A DNA stretch of 64,000 bases from Candidatus Thorarchaeota archaeon (GTDB lineage: Archaea; Asgardarchaeota; Thorarchaeia; Thorarchaeales; Thorarchaeaceae): positions 37,522 through 101,521 of the forward strand of contig SDNP01000005.1 in NCBI GenBank assembly GCA_004524445.1, read 5' to 3'. Shown here one piece after another: positions 43,964 through 52,557 of the stretch. How positions within the stretch are numbered: position 1 is the first letter of the stretch; the number at the start of each line of letters is the position of its first letter. The translations under genes were made by a program, and so were the position numbers. The notes under the pieces are model-generated. The model had not been told where the DNA came from and did no database searches. It saw nothing but the letters and a program-made list of their open reading frames with translations.

Positions 43964-44614
43964 CTACGGATATCTCGGATCTCTGATAGTAGAACCACAG
44001 TGTCTACAAGTTACTGTGCCATCTTCGGCTATGTTTTCTTCCTTGTATGGAAATAGGTTTTGACAGTAAGGACATTCCTTCAATGACTCTCGTTCGACTG
44101 GCCTTCCAGAATCGGGATGTGCAATCTTAGGGAAATACCTTCTCTCTTTATCCGGTTCTACCACGAATGTATCTCCAATGGCCTTCGCTATGAATCCGTC
44201 AATAAATGGATATACCAATAGCATAGGTAGAATCGACTCTAGTATGGGAGGCATTGTAGAAGAGAGAACGATGACAACTACTCCAACCGGAAGATGGAGA
44301 AATAGAAGAACCAGAAACAACAGGAAACCATGAAATAGGAGGCTCATCCAATTGCTGTTTATATATTCATCCCAAAGAAATGATGTCAGAGCCTTGTTGA
44401 GGTAACCCATTGCGTAGAAGATAAGGATGAGCACCAATATTAGCCCGAGAAATGACCCAATAAGTACCATCGGCCCCAGAATCACTACTCCTCCGATGGC
44501 TATAACGGTGAGGAGAACAGACCATAGAAACCCGTGAAGGTAATACCTGAGAACTCTCTGAGAAATAGGCATGGATTCCCTTTGATTCACTTTTTCTACA
44601 GATTCCAAAGCCAT
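43964..44614 (-). CDS. Membrane protein with C-terminal zinc ribbon, paralog of 41982
   Basis: A 216-residue protein with about four membrane segments (YYLHGFLWSVLLTVIAIGGVVIL, then a LIGSFLGLILVLILIFYAMGYL segment and two more) and a C-terminal zinc ribbon, KECPYCQNLFPYKEE then VTCRHCGSTIRDPRY. Its sequence parallels the gene at 41982 from end to end, indicating an old local duplication. Function is unknown. GGAG lies about 10 nt before the ATG. Confidence 0.7.
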   Translation of the reverse strand: MALESVEKVNQRESMPISQRVLRYYLHGFLWSVLLTVIAIGGVVILGPMVLIGSFLGLILVLILIFYAMGYLNKALTSFLWDEYINSNWMSLLFHGFLLFLVLLFLHLPVGVVVIVLSSTMPPILESILPMLLVYPFIDGFIAKAIGDTFVVEPDKERRYFPKIAHPDSGRPVERESLKECPYCQNLFPYKEENIAEDGTVTCRHCGSTIRDPRYP

Positions 44615-44893
44615 TGTAACGAACTCCCGATTTCAGTTTCCGGTGTAGCATTGCTTGAGATTAACCATCTAGACTCGAGGTTGGGCATAACTGCTTCAAA
44701 TATTGATTATTTCTCTTTTCTCCTTTTCGGCAGATTTAGAGTTCCGATCAGCTCTATGCGGTCATTGATGAGTATTAATGGGCGAAATCGGAGGCGAAGA
44801 TACCTCTTCTCTGGGAAAAATGCCAAAAGTTCAGCACTCCTGTAACACTACTCTTAAGTCAACAAGAAACATCACGCTAATGAGACGGTCTTA

Positions 44894-45097
44894 ATGAGTA
44901 CTAGTACATACAAGAAAGGAATGTTTGTTGGTTTAGGGATTATTTTTGGCGCGGTTGTAGGAACCATGATTTTCCTATTCACAAATCAGGCATGGCACAT
45001 TGGAGTGGGAGTTTCAATAGGTCTTATTCTTGGAGCCATCTTTGACGTCCTTCAAACGAGAGAATTCGACAACTCTGAAGGTCATGCGGCTGGCTAA
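44894..45097 (+). CDS. Two-pass membrane small protein
   Basis: A 67-residue protein with two glycine-rich membrane segments (FVGLGIIFGAVVGTMIFLF and IGVGVSIGLILGAIFDVL) and a hydrophilic C terminus. It resembles small glycine-zipper-type proteins, but no family is assigned. GAGACGG precedes the ATG. It stands alone between the divergent zinc-ribbon gene and the decayed complex I-like genes. Confidence 0.6.
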   Translation: MSTSTYKKGMFVGLGIIFGAVVGTMIFLFTNQAWHIGVGVSIGLILGAIFDVLQTREFDNSEGHAAG

Positions 45098-45338
45098 AAC
45101 GGTATGATTTTCAAAGGCTAATAGTGGCCATTTTCCGTTCAATTCTTCAAGGTGGCATTCGCATCTCTCAATGCCCAATCCGCCAGCAAAGGCGCCAAAA
45201 CAATCTGTAAATCAAATCAACCCCTCTGAAGTTCCATGTTTGCAGCGACACAATTAAGTACTAAAAAGAGGTTCTAAACAGTGTGGCTGTCTATGAGCGG
45301 ATTTCTATGCATCTTACCGGAGCTTATAGGAATATCTA

Positions 45339-45572
45339 TTGCCACCAACATGCTCATCTGTGATGCCCGAGGCAAGGTACGTCATTCCTAATGGCCAATC
45401 CGCATGTAATGGTAATGTATGCAAGGATTGCTGTAGTCACATGCACGGAACGGGCAATAGGATTCCGTTTGATGCATATGTACCGATGTGCCCTCCGAAG
45501 CCAGATGCAATTATCCATGGCACTACCAAAGTCACAAAGAAACCGAGAAAGGGAAGCAAAGATGGAAATTGA
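45339..45572 (+). pseudogene. NuoB-like subunit, C-terminal remnant
   Basis: Only the last 65 or so residues of a NuoB/hydrogenase small-subunit-like protein remain: MPEARYVI, a cysteine-bearing loop (SACNGNVCKDCC), FDAYVPMCPPKPDAIIHG and a basic tail. In intact proteins this end carries the last cysteines of cluster N2. The frame is closed by TAG just upstream (about 45327). The preceding 200 nt show no N-terminal half in any frame, although a short LTGAYRNI in another frame is suggestive. The 3' end overlaps the nuoC-like start. Confidence 0.7.
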
Positions 45573-46038
45573 AAATGACATTATCGAACTTCTGAAGGAA
45601 ACACTCAAGTACAGCATTGTTGAAACAAAGGTGCCACGCGAACGCAGGGTTTTTGTTTGGTTAGAAAAAGAAGCATTGAAGCCAGCACTGAGATTGCTTA
45701 AAGATGAGTACAATATCACATTCATATCAACCATTTCAGGTGTAGATTTGGAGAATGAAATTGAGCTTCTGTACCATCTCGTATATGAGGGATCGGTATC
45801 CATCTCACTTAGAGTAAAAGTGCCGAAGAAGGACCTCGTTATCCCAACGATAACAGATATTCTACCAGGGGCAATGCTCTATGAACGAGAGGTTCATGAG
45901 ATGTTTGGTGTGTTTTTTGAGGGGCATCCTAATCTTTCATTGCTGATTCTGCCAGAAAACTGGCCTGACGGCGTATATCCCTTAAGAAAGAAATCTAGTA
46001 TTGACGAATCACAGGAATTAACAAACGATGGGAGATAA
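45562..46038 (+). CDS. NuoC-like (30-kDa) subunit of complex I / group 4 hydrogenase
   Basis: A 158-residue protein of the NADH dehydrogenase 30-kDa family. LYHLVYEGSVSISLRVKVPK and PGAMLYEREVHEMFGVFFEGHPNLSLLILPE are the family signature, ending VYPLRKK. The size fits the standalone form in archaeal membrane-bound hydrogenase-type complexes. GGGAAG a few nt upstream supports the ATG at 45562. By itself it cannot work, because NuoB is truncated, NuoD and NuoH are missing and NuoI is broken. It is intact in reading frame but probably relic. Confidence 0.75.
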   Translation: MEIENDIIELLKETLKYSIVETKVPRERRVFVWLEKEALKPALRLLKDEYNITFISTISGVDLENEIELLYHLVYEGSVSISLRVKVPKKDLVIPTITDILPGAMLYEREVHEMFGVFFEGHPNLSLLILPENWPDGVYPLRKKSSIDESQELTNDGR

Positions 46039-46224
46039 GCCAACAGTACCCATCGTTTGTGCAGATGCATGTTTTGTGAACAGTGTGTGGGAACATGTCC
46101 AAAGGATGCAATTCACATGAGCGATGAATTTGAATTGGCTGATTTCGATGAAGATAAGATGTATTGTGTCTATGAGATGGCCGCGAAGGAAGAAGAGAAA
46201 GATAGCGAAGAGGCATCGTCTTAA
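46028..46224 (+). pseudogene. NuoI-like ferredoxin subunit, frameshifted C-terminal remnant
   Basis: ATG at 46028 opens MGDKPTVPIV, overlapping the nuoC-like stop. That frame then breaks, and a neighbouring frame from about 46058 reads RCMFCEQCVGTCPKDAIHM, a [4Fe-4S] CxxCxxCxxxCP motif, then SDEFELADFDEDKMY and an acidic tail to TAA at 46224. One base change restores PIV..RCMFC, so a frameshift is likely. Only one of the two clusters normal in NuoI is covered. The 3' frame is the same as nuoC's, beyond its stop. Confidence 0.65.
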
Positions 46225-46405
46225 CTAAGATAACATCATTCACCGGATTAAATGGACTCTCACAAATCTAGGGTTCAAGAAATCCAGAGGACCCAAATCT
46301 CGGGCAGCAGTAAGCACCGCCTTGCAGGACAGATGCTCGGTTGAGGATATACTCAGAGTTACTTTATTAGACTGGCAAAGTCTGTTTTTCCACAGGTGCA
46401 GCCGC

Positions 46406-47470
46406 TTGCAATCGCCGGAACTAGTTCCAATGCTCTTCATGACCACAATCATCAGCGGGGTGACAATGGTTGTCATCTTTCGTTCTCTATGGAAGAACAA
46501 AACCCTACCAACTCTACTCTATTCGATTACAGTGGTCCTTTTTTCTGGCATGGCCATAGATCTTCTATTGGATCAGGTCTATCTTCCATTTAGAAACTGG
46601 TATATTGTCATTAATGAACATCGGTTGTGGGTTTCTAATATCCTGCTTGCGTTTTTTATTGTTGGTGGATTTTTGTTTTGGTATTTTGCAGTGATATACT
46701 CTCAATATGAGAGACCACCATGGCACACTAACATAATTTCATTCATTGCAGGTGGAGCGCTCTTCGGAGAGTTAGTTAAGGGAGACTGGTCAGCGCATAT
46801 ACCAATAATTGGCGAAGCCCTTGCATTCATCATATTGGGTTTTGTAATCGTCAGATATGCTATGAGGGTTCTTCGAGCTACAGATGATACGAAAGAAAAG
46901 AGGTGGGTCGGAGTGTACTTCCTCGGTTTTCTGATTTGGATCATAGCCGGGCTCATTGGAGTTGTTATTGCCAATATACCAGGTGTGCCATATCTAATAG
47001 GTCAGAGTTGGTCTGTGCCTTATAGCATTGGCTTGTTGATGATATCAGTCACGGTAGCAGTGAATCCGAAGCTCCTCTTTGTGAGTGAGGCGATGCCTCT
47101 TGACCTACTCATACTTGACAAGGAGGGTACCCTCGTATTCGCACATAGATTCCATGACTATTCAGGAAGTGTTGACTCGGAGCTGATGGGGTCGGCCATG
47201 TCAGGGGTCGTTTCACTCATGAAAGAGATGTTGGCAACTGACAGGAATCTTCACCGAGTTGACCATGGTGACATCAAAATCCTAGTTGAGAGTGGTGCCT
47301 TGACCACATCGTTGCTCGTAGTAACAGAAGAAACGGCAAGGTTTCGGCAATCCCTGCGTAACGCGACCATGGAGTTTGAGTCTAACTACAGAGATGCATT
47401 GCTTAGAGATTCAGCATTTGTCACGGATTTCGTGTCCTTTAGGGAAAGAGCCAAAGCCTTGTTTCTATAG
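46406..47470 (+). CDS. Seven-segment membrane protein with cytosolic roadblock/longin-like domain
   Basis: A 354-residue protein: about seven membrane segments (residues 10-225), then a soluble alpha/beta domain. That domain begins PLDLLILDKEGTLVFAHRF, continues MGSAMSGVVSLMKEML and DIKILVESG, and ends in a Phe/Arg-rich helix. The strand-helix order is like roadblock/longin small-GTPase regulators, and 7TM receptors with such a domain are typical of Asgard genomes. The ligand is unknown. The start is TTG at 46406, since AGGTG at 46394-46398 gives a 7-nt spacer. The frame upstream to 46322 is discarded. Confidence 0.65.
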   Translation: MQSPELVPMLFMTTIISGVTMVVIFRSLWKNKTLPTLLYSITVVLFSGMAIDLLLDQVYLPFRNWYIVINEHRLWVSNILLAFFIVGGFLFWYFAVIYSQYERPPWHTNIISFIAGGALFGELVKGDWSAHIPIIGEALAFIILGFVIVRYAMRVLRATDDTKEKRWVGVYFLGFLIWIIAGLIGVVIANIPGVPYLIGQSWSVPYSIGLLMISVTVAVNPKLLFVSEAMPLDLLILDKEGTLVFAHRFHDYSGSVDSELMGSAMSGVVSLMKEMLATDRNLHRVDHGDIKILVESGALTTSLLVVTEETARFRQSLRNATMEFESNYRDALLRDSAFVTDFVSFRERAKALFL

Positions 47471-47530
47471 AATCAGGTATTCCTCTAGCATGGACTATGC
47501 CGAATATGAGCGTCCGGAGTTGGAGATAGC

Positions 47531-48544
47531 ATGGATGTTAATGTCTTATTCATCTGGGATGTACGAAACGAATTAAGAGAGTATATTTCTGAAGGAATCC
47601 CTCAAGATACTGGCATCAATCTCATTTTCCCCAGTCCAGCCGAGGAGTCCGAATATCTGAAGCATGCCGATGTTGCAGACATTATTGTAGGTTGGAGACC
47701 AAGTGAAGAGCTCCTCGAGAAAGCGAAAAATCTGTCGCTCTACATCAATCCTGGGGCTGGTGTTCAGCACCTGCTGGAGAAGTTTCGAGGGCTTGACCAG
47801 AGTCGTGATATCACGCTTGTCAATGGGCATGGAAATGCCTACTTCACCGCACAACACGCCGTGGCACTATTACTCTCGCTGACAAACAAGGTGATCCCAC
47901 ACCACAATTGGATGGCAGATGGCAAATGGAGGAGGGGAGATGACTATGCAAAATCAATTCCACTAAGAAGACGTCGAATCGGGCTACTGGGATATGGAGC
48001 TGTAAATAGCAGAGTTCATCAATTCCTCTCCGGATTTAAGAATGAATTTGCAGTAGTGAAACGAAGTCAACTGGAAAATGATGGCCTTCCAACCGAGATC
48101 AAATTCTTCAAACCGAGCGAACTGCACGATTTCCTGGATTATATTGATGTGTTGATTCTTGCCGTTCCACTGACGGAGGAAACTGACGGCATTATTGGTC
48201 AAAAGGAATTGGGCCATCTTGGAGAGAGAGGGCTCCTAGTCAATATGTCTCGTGGACAAGTTGTTGAGCAGGCTGCGCTCTATAATGCACTCAAGAAGAA
48301 CACAATCGCTGGAGCAGCAATAGATGTGTGGTATGACTATCAGCCTGATTCAGACGAAAACGGGAAGAAGTATCCATATCAATACCCGTTTCATGAACTT
48401 GAAAACATTATTCTCTCCCCACACCGGGGAGCCTCACCAATGGATGACTTACAGCGATGGAATGAGGTAATCGAAAATATCAAAAGATTTGCATCAGGGT
48501 CGAGCGATTTTCTAAACACGGTCGATATCGAAAGAGGATATTAG
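47531..48544 (+). CDS. D-isomer-specific 2-hydroxyacid dehydrogenase
   Basis: A 337-residue NAD-binding dehydrogenase. GLLGYGAVNSRVHQFL near residue 152 is the nucleotide loop (GxGxxxS variant), LILAVPLTEETDGII follows, NMSRGQVV holds the catalytic Arg, and LSPHRGASP holds the catalytic His. The family covers phosphoglycerate, glycerate, lactate and formate dehydrogenases, and the substrate is not clear. GGAGAT sits just before the ATG. The gene lies 60 nt after the 7TM gene and could share its transcript. Confidence 0.85.
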   Translation: MDVNVLFIWDVRNELREYISEGIPQDTGINLIFPSPAEESEYLKHADVADIIVGWRPSEELLEKAKNLSLYINPGAGVQHLLEKFRGLDQSRDITLVNGHGNAYFTAQHAVALLLSLTNKVIPHHNWMADGKWRRGDDYAKSIPLRRRRIGLLGYGAVNSRVHQFLSGFKNEFAVVKRSQLENDGLPTEIKFFKPSELHDFLDYIDVLILAVPLTEETDGIIGQKELGHLGERGLLVNMSRGQVVEQAALYNALKKNTIAGAAIDVWYDYQPDSDENGKKYPYQYPFHELENIILSPHRGASPMDDLQRWNEVIENIKRFASGSSDFLNTVDIERGY

Positions 48545-48768
48545 GCGCCAAATCCATTTAGCAGAAACTTATTAGGCATTGTATCCCAGAAAAAATAGGC
48601 TATTGGACACGCCAGATAGATTCCTGAGGATTAGAAGGATAGCATCACGGATTCAGTTGTCTGAAGATAGTGGTGCGAAAGGAGCCAAGCTAAGAAACTG
48701 CCTATGAACCGCCTTTTCTGTCTGGTAGAAAGTGGCAAAAGCCAGCCTTCATGGAGGAGGAGAATAGT

Positions 48769-51700
48769 TTGAAAAACCGCGCGCTTGCACTATTAATTGT
48801 TGCCATTCTTTTGTGCCATCCCATCATCATCACCAGCTCATCAGTGGTAATGGAGATGCGGAAAGAAGACCTTATGATGACCTCAAGTCTACAGGATACT
48901 GGAACCCGGCTTGAACCAGGAGAACATGTTTCGCATGTGCCAATTCTGATTGACGAAGAAAACGACTTTGTTTCACAAGGATGGCCGGGTGCAGGTAGCA
49001 AGGCGGACCCCTATGTCATCTCTGCTCTAAACATCACTTACGACATTGATGAGGAGTTAATTCGAGTATTCAACATCGAATCTCATTTTATTATCCAAGA
49101 CTGTTACTTCGGTCAACTATCGAATGACCATGCAATCCGTTTTGAGAATGTAACGAATGCTGCTTTGGAGTACATCACTATCTCATCAGATTTGGAAGGG
49201 GTATCATTCAACAACGTGACAAATTCAACCCTATTGTCGAGCTATGTTGATGTTAGTGGAACTGATAGTGTTTACATCGGCAATTCCCATAATGTGGAGA
49301 TTGAAAATAACTACATGGCAGGTGGGAGGTTGTATATCTGGAAATGCAGCGGCATTAATGCACATTACAATGAGATTACTAGCACAGTTGTACAAGGCGC
49401 ACGTTTGTACCAGTCTAATGGCACATTATTCAATGCCAACACTATAACTAATGCTGGAGGTGTTGGACTTGATGTGCACAATTCAAGTTTCTGCGAGATT
49501 CATGGGAATCATTTCGAGGATTCTGGGGCTGCCTCCCTCTATTTGCGGCTTTCAGAAAACGTGTCGATAATAGACAATACAATCCTCAATGCCGGTAGCG
49601 ATGCCATAAACTATCAAACTCAAGAGTGGATTAGTATAGTTGGCAATCATATCTCCAATTCGGGTGGATTCCCCATATACACTACTAATTCTGCGAATGG
49701 TGAGATTCTAAATAATGAAATTATTGGGCACACGAGCAACGCAGCGATTGTATTTCAGTTGCAGGTAGAGAATTTCACTGTTTCAGATAATTACATTGAA
49801 GATGCATGGGGTGGACTCTTTACTCAGTCAGGTGCATCAGTCGATTGCCTGCATAACACCATTATAGATGTTGGCAACCACTTCATTGCTTACCAAAGCA
49901 TAGTGGATGGTTCCATTGTTGACAATATTTGCGAAGATACAGCGGACTTGGGGGTGTATATTTCTAGCTCTCAGCGCATAACAGCTTCTGGAAATACAAT
50001 TAGCAATGGCCCTAATGATGGAATCTACGCCACCGGAGCTAATCATTCGATTATTGGAAATACAATCTGGGATACAAGAAGAGGTGTAAGGGGCCTAATA
50101 GGAGCAGAGAATGTTAACATAACCAGCAACATCATAGATTCTGTAGACACAGGCATCCAAGTCAATGGAGAAGATGCCACAATCAAGTCTAATGTCATAA
50201 CCAATTCTGATGTCGGGATCGATCTCGATTCAGCATCACAAGAGGCTGAAGTCGTAGACAATCTCATTGAGCACTCTGAAGATGGAATACATATTAGAAA
50301 CGTAAACCACTCAATAATCGGTAACACTATCAGATATACAGACATGGCATTCATTGTTGATGGAGCAACAAATCCCGAGCTTGAAGACAACATAATTCAT
50401 AATGCAAGATACGGAGTATATGTTGTAGGAACAACTGGTGGAGAATTCGAGAACAATAATTTGACGCAGACTGGATTTTTCTTTGAAACAGGACAACCCA
50501 TAGTAAATCTGAATCATTCGCTCATAGACAATAACGTGAATAATAAGCCCCTATTCTATGCTTTGAATCAATCAGGAGTTTCACTGAATGGAAATGATTA
50601 TGGTGAAATCATTTTGGTCAATTGCTCTGATTTCGCAATTGATGGTGGGGAATTCACTTGGTCAACCGTAGCTTTTCAGGTTTATTATACCAATGAGGTT
50701 GATATCTCAAATATCCATATCAAAGATGGATACCAGCCTATGAATTTTTATCAGACTGCAAACGTGACCATTACGGATTCAGTCATTGAGGGGCGAACTG
50801 AATTCTATGCAATGAGGGTTAGGAACGCGGATGTTTTCTGGGTAGAGAATGTAACGTTCTTGAATCTCGAAGGGAATGCTGTCGACATCAGGTCAAGCAC
50901 GACAATTGATGTGAAGTATAGTTGGTTTGAGAATATTGGCGACTCGGCTATCTACATAAGTGATGTTGCTAATGGTGTGATCGAAGGCAATGATATTTCC
51001 AATGCGACTTATGGAGTCTATTTGGATGAATCCGTGAACAACGCCATGAAGAGCAATCATATTCGTTGGACAACTTATGGCATATATTCGGTCGTAGCAT
51101 CTGATATTAATAATGCCTCATTCAACAATATCCATGACAATGAGTACGGAATCAGAATGGATGATTCCTATTCTTGGTATATATACAACAATACCATCAG
51201 GTGGAATGACTATGGCTTGTATATCACAGTCACCGACAATAACCAGTGGATCTATAACAACACATTTGCCTTGAACACCATCTACAACGGTTATGACGAT
51301 GGCGCTGATGATTGGGACGACCGAGTTGATGGCGGCAATTATTGGGATGACTATGGTGGCACAGGCGTCTACAATGTTCCTGGAGGGTCCTCAGTAGATA
51401 GCTACCCAATAGCGTATATGATAACAGAACCGATCATCAATAACCCCATCGATGTTTGGTACGCAGAGGGTTCAGAAGGGAATTTCATCGTTTGGGTTCC
51501 ATTTGATGATTCACTTCGTGACTGGATTGTCGAGATTGATGGAACAACATGGGCATCCGGAGCATGGAACTTTCAGAACATCAATGTGAGTATAGATGGA
51601 CTTGCCTATGGCACGTACACAGTATTCATTGAAGTGTGGGATGTTGACCAAAACTCAGTAAACGATACGGTCATGGTCCATGTTTACGATGATACTCCGC

Positions 51701-52356
51701 CGGAAATCAATAGCCCACCCAACAGAATCGCATTTGAGGATGGGTCCGGACAGCAGTTGACCTGGCAGGTTTCCGACCTCAATCCAACCACTTTCACCGC
51801 TTACATTGACGATGAGCAACATGCCACAGGCACTTGGACTACGGGCGAACTCAATCTAAACATAGATGGACTTGATGCTGGCGAATATGTGTTCAAAATG
51901 GTCATCCGAGATGTTGATGGAAATTCAGCCTCCGATAGCATTCGTGTTCGGGTGATTGATGACAATGACGCGCCTGAACTCGATAGTCCTCCAGACATGA
52001 TAATAGTTGAGGGGTCCTTAGGAAATTCAATTGTTTGGACACCCACAGACGAATACCCAACCCGTTATGAAATCGTGTCCAATGATACGGTTGTGAGAGA
52101 GGGTGATTGGGGCGGGGGTAGAATTGTGCTCTCGGTCGATGGTTTGGAACCCGGCGAGTATGATTTCATTCTGACAGTGTACGACGGAAGCGGGAGAACC
52201 GCAACCGATGGTGTCAATGTCACGGTGCTTCCCACGGGATATACGCCTCAGCCACCTGTTGACTATCTCCTGCTGGCTGCAATTGGCGCAGTAGTCGGTG
52301 GAATCATCATCGCAGTAGCTATTGGTTTCTATCTCAGAAAGAAGCGCTCATCCTGA
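48769..52356 (+). CDS. Giant surface protein: parallel beta-helix, Ig-like repeats, C-terminal anchor
   Basis: A 1195-residue exported protein. Signal peptide (about 5-25), a conserved entry segment (HVPILIDEENDFVSQGWPGAG), then about 800 residues of right-handed beta-helix repeats of NosD/PbH1 type (repeated xxIxxNxIxN turns such as SIIGNTIWDT). These end at GGNYWDDYGG. Three Ig-like repeats of about 90 residues follow, and a membrane anchor LLLAAIGAVVGGIIIAVAIGF with RKKRSS. Many NxT/S sequons. TTG at 48769 is the start because GAGGAG lies 6 nt before it, and the ATG at 48751 overlaps that site. Likely an S-layer-associated adhesin or polysaccharide-binding protein. Confidence 0.88.
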   Translation: MKNRALALLIVAILLCHPIIITSSSVVMEMRKEDLMMTSSLQDTGTRLEPGEHVSHVPILIDEENDFVSQGWPGAGSKADPYVISALNITYDIDEELIRVFNIESHFIIQDCYFGQLSNDHAIRFENVTNAALEYITISSDLEGVSFNNVTNSTLLSSYVDVSGTDSVYIGNSHNVEIENNYMAGGRLYIWKCSGINAHYNEITSTVVQGARLYQSNGTLFNANTITNAGGVGLDVHNSSFCEIHGNHFEDSGAASLYLRLSENVSIIDNTILNAGSDAINYQTQEWISIVGNHISNSGGFPIYTTNSANGEILNNEIIGHTSNAAIVFQLQVENFTVSDNYIEDAWGGLFTQSGASVDCLHNTIIDVGNHFIAYQSIVDGSIVDNICEDTADLGVYISSSQRITASGNTISNGPNDGIYATGANHSIIGNTIWDTRRGVRGLIGAENVNITSNIIDSVDTGIQVNGEDATIKSNVITNSDVGIDLDSASQEAEVVDNLIEHSEDGIHIRNVNHSIIGNTIRYTDMAFIVDGATNPELEDNIIHNARYGVYVVGTTGGEFENNNLTQTGFFFETGQPIVNLNHSLIDNNVNNKPLFYALNQSGVSLNGNDYGEIILVNCSDFAIDGGEFTWSTVAFQVYYTNEVDISNIHIKDGYQPMNFYQTANVTITDSVIEGRTEFYAMRVRNADVFWVENVTFLNLEGNAVDIRSSTTIDVKYSWFENIGDSAIYISDVANGVIEGNDISNATYGVYLDESVNNAMKSNHIRWTTYGIYSVVASDINNASFNNIHDNEYGIRMDDSYSWYIYNNTIRWNDYGLYITVTDNNQWIYNNTFALNTIYNGYDDGADDWDDRVDGGNYWDDYGGTGVYNVPGGSSVDSYPIAYMITEPIINNPIDVWYAEGSEGNFIVWVPFDDSLRDWIVEIDGTTWASGAWNFQNINVSIDGLAYGTYTVFIEVWDVDQNSVNDTVMVHVYDDTPPEINSPPNRIAFEDGSGQQLTWQVSDLNPTTFTAYIDDEQHATGTWTTGELNLNIDGLDAGEYVFKMVIRDVDGNSASDSIRVRVIDDNDAPELDSPPDMIIVEGSLGNSIVWTPTDEYPTRYEIVSNDTVVREGDWGGGRIVLSVDGLEPGEYDFILTVYDGSGRTATDGVNVTVLPTGYTPQPPVDYLLLAAIGAVVGGIIIAVAIGFYLRKKRSS

Positions 52357-52365
52357 AATAAGAGT

Positions 52366-52405
52366 GCATTGGGCGGCCTCAAATTCGAGGTCGCCAATGC
52401 TTTTT
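52366..52405 (+). terminator. Terminator-like hairpin after first beta-helix gene
   Basis: GCATTGGGCGGCCTC (52366-52380) pairs with GAGGTCGCCAATGC (52387-52400) around AAATTC with one bulged G and one G-T pair, followed by five T. Placed 10 nt after the stop codon. Confidence 0.75.
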
Positions 52406-52557
52406 CTGATACAATGAATACGATTTTCCCAAAACCAGCCAGTTTCAGGGTGAAGGGAATGTCTACCGAAGTATTAAATTTGATTAATGCAGTCTATCTG
52501 TAGCAGTAATTTGCATTCCGAAGTGAAATCGTATCGATGATTTCGGAGGTGGAGAAT

